From JACOTK01 sp963743945 (lineage in GTDB: Bacteria > Actinomycetota > Acidimicrobiia > Acidimicrobiales > CADCSY01), in the NCBI GenBank assembly GCA_963743945.1, contig CAVURO010000008.1, positions 248,001 to 312,000 on the forward strand: a DNA stretch of 64,000 nucleotides. Direction: 5' to 3'. Below the pieces are notes generated by a model that did no database searches, was not told the DNA's origin, and was given only the letters and a program-made list of their open reading frames with translations. A program made the translations under genes and the position numbers. Of the stretch, positions 8,414-16,507 are shown piece by piece; position 1 is the stretch's first letter, and every line of letters begins with the position of its first letter.

Positions 8414-11400
8414 GTGCTCAATGAGGTGACCGGGGGTGTCGTAGCTGTTTCCATGCACCCTGAGACAACTCCCGCGCACCTGTTCGGCCGAGCCGCAGCG
8501 TTTCTGAAAGGTCACGGAGGAGTCGCATCCGTGGCCGTCGCCACGACCGTGTTCCTCGTGGCATCGGGCAGCATGCCGTTTGTGGGAGGAGGAGGCGGAG
8601 CTGCCTACGGGGTTCCGATCTCCTGGTCCGACGCCGTGTCGGCGGGTGATCCGCATGCGCTCGACGATGGATTCGAGCACTTTGTCGTGACCTTCGCCGG
8701 CCTGGGCGAGCAGGGCGCCGCGCCGGTCGAGGAGCCCACGAGCGGCGCCGAGGCGCCCGACGCATCCTCCTCCGCCACCGGTGAGAAGCATGTTCGTCGT
8801 GTTCCTTTGCAGACCAACGCGGCGGGCGAGATCAGCGGCAGTGATCTGGTGGAGCTCTCGAAGCAGGGAAACCTCCTGGGAATCGTCAGTGACGGCACGA
8901 CGACCTATGCGGAGATCGAGGTCACGGGCCAAGGCGTGAAGGCCACCGAGGGGGCTGCCGAGAAGGTCGAGAAGAAGGCGCCAAAGCGTGAGGAACCGGC
9001 CAAGGGCGATCTGTTGGCATCACTGCTGAAGAAGGTGCCCGGCACCAAGACGGTGACACCGGTGATGCCCGGCATGTACGCGGTCGTGACCACGGCAAAG
9101 GCTTCGGCGTTCAGGGCGCTGGCCGGAGTGGCGGATGTCGACGAGGACGTCGTGCTCACGGTTTCCGCAAAGGAACCGACACCGTCCACCAAGGCCGATG
9201 AAAAGGCCAAGGCAGAGGCCGAAAAGGCCGAGAAAGCCACGAAGGCCGACGCAAAGGCCAAGGCAAAGGACGAGAAGGCCAAGGCCAGAAGGCACGAGAA
9301 GGCCAAGGCCAGGGCCAAGGCAAAGGCCGAGCGGGCCAAGGCAAAGGCCGAGCGGGGCCGGGGCGCGAGCGACCCGGGCTACGGCGCACAGTGGGCTCTC
9401 GACAACAAGGGCCAGGCAATCAGGGGCAAGGCAGGCAAGCCCGGAGCGGACATCGGAGCGGCCGATGCCTGGGCTGTCAGCAAGGGCAAGGGTCAGCTCG
9501 TTGCCGTTCTTGACACCGGTATCGACATCACCCATCCCGACCTTGCCGAATCGATCTGGAGGAACACCGACGAGGTCTGCGCCAACGGCAAGGACGATGA
9601 CGGGAACGGCTACGTCGACGACTGCCGTGGCTACGACTTCGCCAACAATGACGCCTCGGTGTTCGACGCCGGGTCCGAGAATGCGCACGGTACCCATGTC
9701 GCGGGCATCATCGCCGCTCAATCCGACAACGGAGTCGGCGTGGCGGGCATTGCACCCGAAGTCGAGATCATGCCGATCAAGATCGGCAACTCCGGTGCAT
9801 TCCGCATGTCGGACGTGGTCCGAGGCATCGAGTACGCGTTGGCAAACGGAGCGACCATCATCAACACCGCTTTCGGTACGCCTGAGGGGACCCAGCTCGA
9901 GGGGGTGACGGCGCTGGACACGGCCATCAAGCACGCCCAGGCGGCCGAGGTCCTGGTGGTCGTCGCCGCAGGCAACGCCGGCCGCGACATCGATCGCTCG
10001 CCCACCTATCCGGCGTCCTTCCCGGAGGACAACGTGATCGCCGTCGGTGCGTCGACGAATACCGGAGATCCTTCCGAGTTCTCGAACTTCGGCGCTGCGT
10101 CGGTTGACCTCTCGGCGCCCGGAACCGACATCGTCTCGACGCTGCCCGGGGGAGAGTACGGAGGCATGAGCGGCACGTCCATGGCCGCACCGATGGTCGC
10201 CGGATCGGCGGCGCTGATCCTCGCAACCATGCCATCGTTGGCGCCCGCCGAGGTGAAGGCATTGATGATCGCCAACACGACCGAGCCCGCAAGCAGCGAG
10301 AACGACCCGGCGGCACTCGATGTGGGCCACGTCCTCAACGAGGATGAGACCTCGGCGACCGAGCCGGTCCGCTTCTTCTTCGACGGCTTCTCAGGCGCAA
10401 GCGACGACGTTGCGATGGCCGGCTCGGTTCGGGCCACCGTTGCGGCGGATCAAGTGCCGAGCGGCGCCAACGTCGGCGTTCGGGCAACATTGGTCACTGC
10501 TGTCGACGGCGTGATGTACGGCGTGGTCGGGGCACCGGTGGAGCTCGGATCAGGTGTGGCCAAGACCGACGACGACGCCTCGGTGACGCTCTCTCCGGCC
10601 GCCGGATTCTCGCCCGAGGCGGCAGGCACGCCGATGCCGTTCGGCTACACCCTCCCGGCCGGTGAGTATGCCCTGGTCGCCGAGGCCTATGCGACCACGA
10701 CCGATGCGACCATCGGACGACCGTGGTCCGTGTTCTTCACCGTCGCTGCCGAGGGCGCCGTGGCACCCGACCCGATCGTCGCTCCGAGCCCGGTCGGCGA
10801 AGGCTCGGCATCGCCTGATGGGACCATCTCGCCTGTCCCGTCCTCGGGGTCCGGAACACGTGACGTGACGGTCCCGGTGCCCGGCACGACCTCGGGTGGT
10901 TCGGGCAACGGTGGAAGTTCGACGCCGACGTCCTCGCCCGAACGGTCGGATGAAGCCTCGGTGGGCGACAAGTCCGAGACGGCACCGACGCCCGCCCAGG
11001 GCGACTCGTCGTTCGATTCCCGGACGACCTCGGGTGGAAGCACGCCTCAGCCCGGGGACGTCACGACCCCGGTAACGGCCCCGTCGGCCGTGAAGGGCGG
11101 AAGCCAGGACTCCCCGATCGTGCCGATCACGGCCCCGACTGCCTTCGATGGTGGGAAGGGATCCTCGACCGGTTCGTCCGAGGCGGTTGCGGTCGACCTT
11201 CCTCCGCTTCCGAGCCCGGTGTCCAGCGGTGCCCTCGGCGTCGTCGGACTGAGCCCACGATATGGATCGGTCGAGGGCGGGGAGGTCGTCCTGATCGACG
11301 GCAGTGGCTTCCGACCGACGATGTACGTGCGCTTCGGCACCCGTGCTGCACGGGTCCTCGCCATCAGCCCGACTCAGGTCGCCGTGGTCACGCCGAGCCA

Positions 11401-11860
11401 CATCGCCGGGACGAGCGACCTGACGGTGGCTCTCAGCGGCGGCGACACCGTCACCATGGCCGATGCGTACACCTTCGTCGAGCCGACGCCGGCGGCAGCA
11501 CCGTCCTCGGGGGTGGGTTCGTCGGGTCCGAGCTCGTCGGTGGGCGCCGGGAGTGATGAGGGCACGGCATCGGCGGGATCCGATGACTCGTCCTCCGGGG
11601 CCGCGGGCCCGTCCTCCGAAACCGGTGATGTGCCGACCTCGGGCGAGGTCGAGGGCTCATCCTCCGCCGCCCCCGACAGTCCGGTCGTGACGGTCCCCGA
11701 GGTCATGCCGACACGGTTCAGCTTCGGTGCCTCCATCTCGGGTCCCGGTGGTTTGCGCCTGCGACCTTTGGTCGGGTACTCACCGCTTTCCCAGCACCCA
11801 CCGTCCACGTGGGCAGGCCTCTCGTGTCGCCTGAGCACCTGCAAGGGAGTTCGCCTCTGA
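8414..11860 (+). CDS. Secreted subtilisin-like (S8) serine peptidase with TIG/IPT domain
   Basis: A 1148-residue exported protease. Near the N-terminus is a hydrophobic export segment (ASVAVATTVFLVASG). Then come a propeptide-like region, a lysine/alanine-rich repetitive stretch (about residues 255-315, built from KAKAE-type units) and the S8 catalytic domain with Asp367 (VAVLDTGIDITHPDL), His425 (NAHGTHVAG) and Ser589 (SGTSMAAP). A long Ser/Gly/Thr/Pro-rich linker leads to a TIG/IPT immunoglobulin-like domain at about 940-1020 (LSPRYGSVEGGEVVLIDGSGF). No LPxTG sorting signal is seen. The start may be GTG 8414 or ATG 8453. A clear terminator follows at 11903-11932. The substrate is unknown; a surface or matrix-associated protease is inferred. 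Confidence 0.85.
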   Translation: MLNEVTGGVVAVSMHPETTPAHLFGRAAAFLKGHGGVASVAVATTVFLVASGSMPFVGGGGGAAYGVPISWSDAVSAGDPHALDDGFEHFVVTFAGLGEQGAAPVEEPTSGAEAPDASSSATGEKHVRRVPLQTNAAGEISGSDLVELSKQGNLLGIVSDGTTTYAEIEVTGQGVKATEGAAEKVEKKAPKREEPAKGDLLASLLKKVPGTKTVTPVMPGMYAVVTTAKASAFRALAGVADVDEDVVLTVSAKEPTPSTKADEKAKAEAEKAEKATKADAKAKAKDEKAKARRHEKAKARAKAKAERAKAKAERGRGASDPGYGAQWALDNKGQAIRGKAGKPGADIGAADAWAVSKGKGQLVAVLDTGIDITHPDLAESIWRNTDEVCANGKDDDGNGYVDDCRGYDFANNDASVFDAGSENAHGTHVAGIIAAQSDNGVGVAGIAPEVEIMPIKIGNSGAFRMSDVVRGIEYALANGATIINTAFGTPEGTQLEGVTALDTAIKHAQAAEVLVVVAAGNAGRDIDRSPTYPASFPEDNVIAVGASTNTGDPSEFSNFGAASVDLSAPGTDIVSTLPGGEYGGMSGTSMAAPMVAGSAALILATMPSLAPAEVKALMIANTTEPASSENDPAALDVGHVLNEDETSATEPVRFFFDGFSGASDDVAMAGSVRATVAADQVPSGANVGVRATLVTAVDGVMYGVVGAPVELGSGVAKTDDDASVTLSPAAGFSPEAAGTPMPFGYTLPAGEYALVAEAYATTTDATIGRPWSVFFTVAAEGAVAPDPIVAPSPVGEGSASPDGTISPVPSSGSGTRDVTVPVPGTTSGGSGNGGSSTPTSSPERSDEASVGDKSETAPTPAQGDSSFDSRTTSGGSTPQPGDVTTPVTAPSAVKGGSQDSPIVPITAPTAFDGGKGSSTGSSEAVAVDLPPLPSPVSSGALGVVGLSPRYGSVEGGEVVLIDGSGFRPTMYVRFGTRAARVLAISPTQVAVVTPSHIAGTSDLTVALSGGDTVTMADAYTFVEPTPAAAPSSGVGSSGPSSSVGAGSDEGTASAGSDDSSSGAAGPSSETGDVPTSGEVEGSSSAAPDSPVVTVPEVMPTRFSFGASISGPGGLRLRPLVGYSPLSQHPPSTWAGLSCRLSTCKGVRL

Positions 11861-11902
11861 CACGAAGTTGACCCGGCCGGCGACGGCCATCCCCTACACG
11901 TT

Positions 11903-11932
11903 CCATCGCGCCGGGCTCGCCCGGCGCGATGG
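11903..11932 (+). terminator. Stem-loop terminator after the subtilase gene
   Basis: A perfect 13-bp inverted repeat (CCATCGCGCCGGG, loop CTCG, CCCGGCGCGATGG) lies 42 bp after the stop of the protease gene and is followed by TCCGTTTGG. The stem is very stable; the U-tract is short, so it may act as a weak intrinsic or Rho-assisted terminator. Confidence 0.6.
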
Positions 11933-12000
11933 TCCGTTTGGCCTGCGTCGACTTTGGCCGGCCTCGAGGGTGTCGCTGCATGGCCAACGCGGGCTCCGCC

Positions 12001-12060
12001 CGGCGAACCGTGGCCCTGTACGGCGAACCGTGGCCCCGCATGACGAGTCGTGGCCACGGG
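12001..12060 (+). repeat. 20-bp tandem repeat upstream of the P-type ATPase gene
   Basis: Two nearly perfect copies with a 20-bp period (CGGCGAACCGTGGCCC at 12001 and 12021) and a degenerate third copy (GAGTCGTGGCCAC in 12044-12056) occupy the space between the terminator at 11932 and the GTG start at 12118. A direct-repeat operator or simple slippage duplication are both possible. Nothing else is recognised in this 185-bp gap. Confidence 0.55.
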
Positions 12061-12117
12061 GGCGGGAAGGCGCATCCCGAACCGGTCCTTCACAGTCGGG
12101 CGTCTACGGTGCGAGGG

Positions 12118-14481
12118 GTGGATGACGGACTGAACGAGGCGGAGGTCGCCGAACGCCGACGTCTCGGTCAGGTGAACGACGTGCCGTTGGGGCCGAGCCG
12201 GACCGTTGCAGCGATTCTGCGGGCAAACCTGCTCACTCGGTTCAATGCACTCCTGGGCTCGTTGCTCGTGGTCATCCTGGTTGTGGGACCGGTGCAGGAT
12301 GCGCTCTTCGGTGGTGTGCTGGTCGCCAACAGCGTGATCGGCATCATCCAGGAGCTGCGTGCCAAGCGAACGCTCGACCGCCTCCTGCTCCTGGCGACTC
12401 CCAGGGCGAGCGTCGTCCGATCCGGCCGCGTGCTGGAGGTGGCGGTGAGTGAGGTCGTCCTCGACGACGTGCTCGAGGTGGGCCCAGGTGACCCCGTCGT
12501 GGTTGACGGCGAGGTGGTGGCGGCGTTCGGTGTCGAGGTCGACGAGTCGCTGCTCACCGGTGAGGCCGAGCCGCGACTCGTCCAGGTGGGTGATCAGCTT
12601 CTGTCCGGATCGTTCGTGGTCGCCGGAAGGGGTCGTTTCCGTGCGGTTCGCGTCGGCGCGGCCGCCTACGCGAACCAGATCACGGGTGAGGCCCGCCGAT
12701 TCACCCTTGCGTCCTCGGCGCTCAGGGCGGGAATCGACCGGATCCTGCGCCTGGTCTCGTGGTTGATCGGGCCCGTCGCCGTGGTGCTCCTGGTGAGCCA
12801 ACTGGAGGCACACGACAGTGTTGCCGAGGCGCTGCGAGGCGCCGTCGCCGGTGTGGTGGCCATGGTGCCGGAGGGGTTGGTCCTGTTGACCAGCGTTGCG
12901 TTTGCCGCCGGCGTGGTGCGCCTCGGGCGCCGGAACGTCCTCGTGCAGGAGCTCCCGGCAGTCGAGATCCTTGCCCGCGTCGACGTGATCTGTCTCGACA
13001 AGACGGGCACCCTGACCGAGGGGCAGATGGCCCTGGCCGCTTTGGAGCCCCTCGGTGATACGGAGATCGAGGGTTGGCGGGACGCATTGGCCGCTCTGGT
13101 CGCAAGCGATCCCGATCCGAACGCAACCCTGCGGGCCGTCGCGGACGGATTGGGTCCCGGACCTGGTTGGGTCCCGACCGCGACGACCCCGTTCTCATCC
13201 GAGCGCAAGTGGTCGGCAGCCTCCTTCGGACCCGGTCGCACCTGGGTCCTGGGCGCCCCCGAGGTCCTCCTGGCAGGAGCCCTGGCCGGCGACTCTCGGG
13301 TCGATGTCGCACGCCGTCGATCAGAGGTGCTCGCCGGCGAGGGCCATCGGGTGGTGCTCCTCGGTCATTCGACGAGCCCCCTTGACGGCGTGAGCCTCCC
13401 GGAATCCATCGAGGCCGTTGCCCTCGTCGTTCTCGAGGACCGGTTGCGTGCGGATGCTCCCGCAACCATCGCCTACTTCACCGAACAGGGTGTCCGGATC
13501 AAGATCATCTCCGGTGACAACCCTCTGACGGCGGCAGCCGTGGCAGCCCGGGCGGGCGTCGATGTGGGGGAGGGCCCGATGGATGGCCGCGACCTGCCCG
13601 ACGACATCGAGTCCCTTGCCGATGCGCTCGATGGGCATGCGGTCTTCGGGCGCGTCACCCCTCACCAGAAGCGAGCCATGGTGGCGGCGCTTCAGTCCCG
13701 CGGTCATGTCGTCGCCATGACGGGCGACGGGGTCAACGACGTCCTCGCCCTGAAGGATGCCGACCTGGGCATCGCGATGGGGTCGGGCAGCGCAGCCGGC
13801 CGGGCGGTCGCCCAGATCGTGTTGCTCGACAGCAGCTTTGCCACCTTGCCGCAGATCGTGGCGGAGGGGCGCCGTGTGCTCGGCAACATCGAGCGCGTGG
13901 CCAAGCTCTTCGTCACCAAGACCGTCTACGCGTTCCTGTTGGCCACGGCCACGGGTGTGGTGCAGCTGCCGTTTCCGTTCCTCCCGAGGCATCTCACGCT
14001 GGTCGGAAGCCTCACCATCGGCATCCCGGCGTTCTTCCTGGCGCTCTCGCCGACGTCGGAACGTGCCCGACCGGCGTTTCTGAGTCGAGTCCTGATCTTT
14101 GCCCTCCCAACGGGCCTGTTCGCCGGTTCGGCCACGTTCGCCACCTATGCGGTGGCTCGCCTCAGCCTGGGAGCCTCACTTGCCGAGTCGCGAACGGCGG
14201 CGACCGTCACCCTGTTGGCTTTCGGGCTCGTGGTCCTCGCTCGACTGGCACGGCCCCTGACCCCGGCTCATCGGCTGCTCATCGGGCTCCTGGCGGGGTC
14301 CGGCGTCCTGACCGTCGTTGTCCCCCAGGTCCGCAGGTTCTTCGAGCTGGACGTGCCATCCCTGCCGCTGACCCTGGTCGCCATCGGTACGCTGGCCTTG
14401 GCGTCGCAGGCACTGGCCCTGGCCGAACGTGTTCGCCGTTGGGGTCCCATCACTGAAAGACTGCTCGATGGTGAACGATGA
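12118..14481 (+). CDS. ctpE: CtpE-like cation-translocating P-type ATPase
   Basis: A 787-residue P-type ATPase closely resembling mycobacterial CtpE, a calcium importer. Visible motifs: VDESLLTGEAEP in the actuator domain, VPEGLVLLTS in TM4 (the PEGL ion-site signature of this subgroup), phosphorylated Asp294 in CLDKTGTLTEG, KIISGDNPLT, and the hinge TGDGVNDVLALKDADLG. About eight to ten membrane segments are present. No heavy-metal-binding N-terminal domain is seen. The GTG at 12118 gives the family-typical N-terminus (DDGLNEAEVAERRRLGQ); an upstream ATG at 11929 is open but would add 63 repetitive residues. Its end overlaps the following ArsC-fold gene by 14 bp. Calcium as the substrate is inferred from CtpE. 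Confidence 0.88.
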   Translation: MDDGLNEAEVAERRRLGQVNDVPLGPSRTVAAILRANLLTRFNALLGSLLVVILVVGPVQDALFGGVLVANSVIGIIQELRAKRTLDRLLLLATPRASVVRSGRVLEVAVSEVVLDDVLEVGPGDPVVVDGEVVAAFGVEVDESLLTGEAEPRLVQVGDQLLSGSFVVAGRGRFRAVRVGAAAYANQITGEARRFTLASSALRAGIDRILRLVSWLIGPVAVVLLVSQLEAHDSVAEALRGAVAGVVAMVPEGLVLLTSVAFAAGVVRLGRRNVLVQELPAVEILARVDVICLDKTGTLTEGQMALAALEPLGDTEIEGWRDALAALVASDPDPNATLRAVADGLGPGPGWVPTATTPFSSERKWSAASFGPGRTWVLGAPEVLLAGALAGDSRVDVARRRSEVLAGEGHRVVLLGHSTSPLDGVSLPESIEAVALVVLEDRLRADAPATIAYFTEQGVRIKIISGDNPLTAAAVAARAGVDVGEGPMDGRDLPDDIESLADALDGHAVFGRVTPHQKRAMVAALQSRGHVVAMTGDGVNDVLALKDADLGIAMGSGSAAGRAVAQIVLLDSSFATLPQIVAEGRRVLGNIERVAKLFVTKTVYAFLLATATGVVQLPFPFLPRHLTLVGSLTIGIPAFFLALSPTSERARPAFLSRVLIFALPTGLFAGSATFATYAVARLSLGASLAESRTAATVTLLAFGLVVLARLARPLTPAHRLLIGLLAGSGVLTVVVPQVRRFFELDVPSLPLTLVAIGTLALASQALALAERVRRWGPITERLLDGER

Positions 14482-14851
14482 GACTCCGGGTCGGGCGGGT
14501 GACGAGGTCACGGTGTGGTTCAACGCGAGTTGTTCCAAGTGCCGCGGCGCCCGTGATCTCCTCGTCGAACATCACGTCGAGGCAAGGTATGTGCGCTATC
14601 TCGAGGATGCGCCCGGTCGTCAGGAGCTGGAACGGGTCATCCGCCTGCTGGGCATCGACGACCCGCGGGTCATGATGCGCACAGGCGAGGACGTGTACCG
14701 AAAGCTGAACCTCGCCGAGGCAACCTCCGACGAGCTGATCGACGCCATGGTCGCGAACCCGATCCTGATCGAGCGGCCCATCGTCATCCGCGGCGACCGA
14801 GCGGTGATCGCCCGTCCACCCGAACACCTCCTCGAACTGCTCGACGACTAG
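14468..14851 (+). CDS. ArsC-family (thioredoxin-fold) protein
   Basis: A 127-residue protein of the ArsC/Spx/YfgD family. The active-site region is FNASC22SKC25RGARDLL, a CxxC variant of the CxxS seen in YfgD-type proteins; near the C-terminus NPILIERPIVIRGDRAVIARP is the classic ArsC-fold ending. It overlaps the end of the CtpE-like gene by 14 bp and is probably co-transcribed. Arsenate reduction is possible, but no other ars gene is nearby. The CxxC suggests a thiol oxidoreductase-like function. ATG 14468 and GTG 14471 are both possible starts. Confidence 0.8.
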   Translation: MVNDETPGRAGDEVTVWFNASCSKCRGARDLLVEHHVEARYVRYLEDAPGRQELERVIRLLGIDDPRVMMRTGEDVYRKLNLAEATSDELIDAMVANPILIERPIVIRGDRAVIARPPEHLLELLDD

Positions 14852-15138
14852 CGGCCATGCTCCCGGTCGTCACGCTCGGCAGCCTTGACGGCGTAGCCGA
14901 GGATGATGGCGGGCATCAGCACGAACGATCCCGTGACCAGGCAGATGGTCGCGATGATGCTCACGGCGTCGGTGAACGTGAACACCGACCCGTAGACGAA
15001 CGACAGCAGGGAGATCAGGAAGAGGCCGTAGCCGACCCGGTTGCCGATCTTCGCCCATCGGGCAAACCGCTCCCTGCGTACGATCACCGGGTCCTCGCGC
15101 TCGGCCCGGGGGGTGGCCCACTCCTCCTCTGCCCCCAT
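14848..15138 (-). CDS. Small two-TM membrane protein of unknown function
   Basis: A 96-residue protein with a charged N-terminus rich in Glu/Arg, two strong hydrophobic segments (YGLFLISLLSFVYGSVF and IIATICLVTGSFVLMPAII) and a charged C-terminus. I do not recognise the family. It converges with the ArsC-fold gene, with stop codons overlapping. On its own strand it follows tldE at a junction where the 17-bp TGATG-containing unit is duplicated, which suggests coupling to tldE (see repeat at 15134-15167). Confidence 0.65.
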   Translation of the reverse strand: MGAEEEWATPRAEREDPVIVRRERFARWAKIGNRVGYGLFLISLLSFVYGSVFTFTDAVSIIATICLVTGSFVLMPAIILGYAVKAAERDDREHGR

Positions 15139-15167
15139 CAGTGATCCGTTCCCATCAGTGATCGGTC
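15134..15167 (-). repeat. 17-bp tandem duplication spanning the tldE stop and next start
   Basis: Read on the minus strand, two copies of a 17-bp unit (GATCACTGATGGGAACG, then GATCACTGATGGGGGCA) each contain TGATG. In the first copy TGA is the tldE stop; its ATG opens a five-codon mini-ORF (MGTDH) that stops on the TGA of the second copy, whose ATG starts the next gene. The duplication therefore preserves the stop/start overlap. Confidence 0.75.
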
Positions 15168-16507
15168 ACCGAGGTGAAGGCGAAGGAGCGCAGGCGAAGG
15201 GCGGGAACACGCGTGTCGCCTCCCTCGTCGCAACAGGTGTGCAACTCGTTGCCCACGCCGTCGCAGCCTGCCAGCGCGTCGAGGATCGACACGTTGTACC
15301 GAAGGTTGCGTACCGGGGCGACGACCCTGCCCTCCCGGATGCGAAAGGTGCCATCTCGGGTCATGCCGGTGATCAGTGACTGTTTCGGATTCACCACCCG
15401 TGTGTACCAGAAACGCGTCACCAACAAGCCATGGTCGACGCCGGCGATCAATTCGTCGAGGCTCTCGGCGCCGGGCGACAGCACGAGGTGGCCCGGGTAG
15501 GGGCCCCACGGATTGGGACCGGGAAGACCATGTCCCGTGGAGGCGACCCCTGCTCGTGCGCCGCTCGCCCGATCGTGGACCACGCCCGTGGCAATGCCCT
15601 CGGTGATCAGCTCGACCCGCTGCTTGGGCGTTCCCTCCCCGTCGAAGGGAAGCCCGATTGCTCCGTCCTCGAGCGCATCGTCGTAGATGGTGACGAGCGG
15701 CGAGGCGACCGGATCACCGAGACGCCCGCTGAACGCGGATCGCCCCTCGGTCCATGCCTTGCCGGAGAACGCGCAGAGCCCGAGGTGGTCGACCAGGGTC
15801 ATGACCGCGGGGCTCGCCAGCACGACCGTGTGGTCTCCCGGTTCGACCGGCTGGGGGTTCACCGTGTCGCGACAGAGCTTCGCGGCCCGTGCACCGAGAT
15901 CGCTGCCGTCGATGCCCCCCAGGGCGATGCCGGCGTCCTCGGCCCATCCGCTTGCGCCGTTCGGGCCCATCACGACCGTCGAGAGCGCGGCACGGGTGCA
16001 GCGTGCCTGGTGGTGAGCGCCCTCCGTGGTGCCGAAGGCGACCTCGGTCTCGGCGGTCGACAGGGCCCCGGCCCCTCGCTGGTCGCCACCGACCTGAGCG
16101 AGCAGCTCGGCGACGATCGCGACGCGCTCGTCGGGGGTGGCATGGGCGGTCGACTCGTCGTGTCGATCACCCCAGGGCGCCAGGTCGGCCGGTCCGGCGA
16201 GCCCCGGCCAGTGTGGGTCCGGGGGCGTCAGTCGAGCGGCGGCAAGGGCGTTTCGCACGGCGGCCCTGGCGCCCTCGGGTGACGTGTCGTTCGTCGTGCA
16301 TGCCCCCACCCGTCCATCGAGGACAACCCGGACGGCAACGGTGGTGTCATCGGCCGCCACGTGCTGATGGACGACGTTGGCGGCGAATCGAGTGAGCCCC
16401 TCCCGGTGCCGCGAGATGGTGACCTCGGTCCCGTCCGAGTCACCACCGGCGGAGAGGGTCACATCGATGAGTCGATCGGTGAGCCCGAGGTCGTCGGAAC
16501 GGCTCAT
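15155..16507 (-). CDS. tldE: TldE/PmbA-family protein (metalloprotease partner subunit)
   Basis: A 450-residue member of the TldE/PmbA family, the non-catalytic partner of TldD. Family features are the RHREGLTRFAANVVHQ segment near the N-terminus, a central FSGKAWTEG region, and the conserved C-terminal block VVNPKQSLITGMTRDGTF with IREG. It lacks the HExxxH metal site, as expected for TldE. The start overlaps the tldD stop by 4 bases (ATGA). In other bacteria TldD/TldE form a heterodimeric protease that trims peptides including RiPP leaders. Their position in the same window as a RiPP locus is suggestive only. Confidence 0.88.
   Translation of the reverse strand: MSRSDDLGLTDRLIDVTLSAGGDSDGTEVTISRHREGLTRFAANVVHQHVAADDTTVAVRVVLDGRVGACTTNDTSPEGARAAVRNALAAARLTPPDPHWPGLAGPADLAPWGDRHDESTAHATPDERVAIVAELLAQVGGDQRGAGALSTAETEVAFGTTEGAHHQARCTRAALSTVVMGPNGASGWAEDAGIALGGIDGSDLGARAAKLCRDTVNPQPVEPGDHTVVLASPAVMTLVDHLGLCAFSGKAWTEGRSAFSGRLGDPVASPLVTIYDDALEDGAIGLPFDGEGTPKQRVELITEGIATGVVHDRASGARAGVASTGHGLPGPNPWGPYPGHLVLSPGAESLDELIAGVDHGLLVTRFWYTRVVNPKQSLITGMTRDGTFRIREGRVVAPVRNLRYNVSILDALAGCDGVGNELHTCCDEGGDTRVPALRLRSFAFTSVTDH

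Noticed and set aside
9180..9360. Direct repeats rich in AAGGCCAAGGC as a DNA element
   Set aside because: They are codon-level repeats of the Lys/Ala stretch inside the subtilase and stay in frame.
11929..12117. Upstream ATG start for the CtpE-like ATPase
   Set aside because: It would add 63 residues encoded by the 20-bp repeat region that do not match the family; GTG 12118 gives the usual N-terminus.
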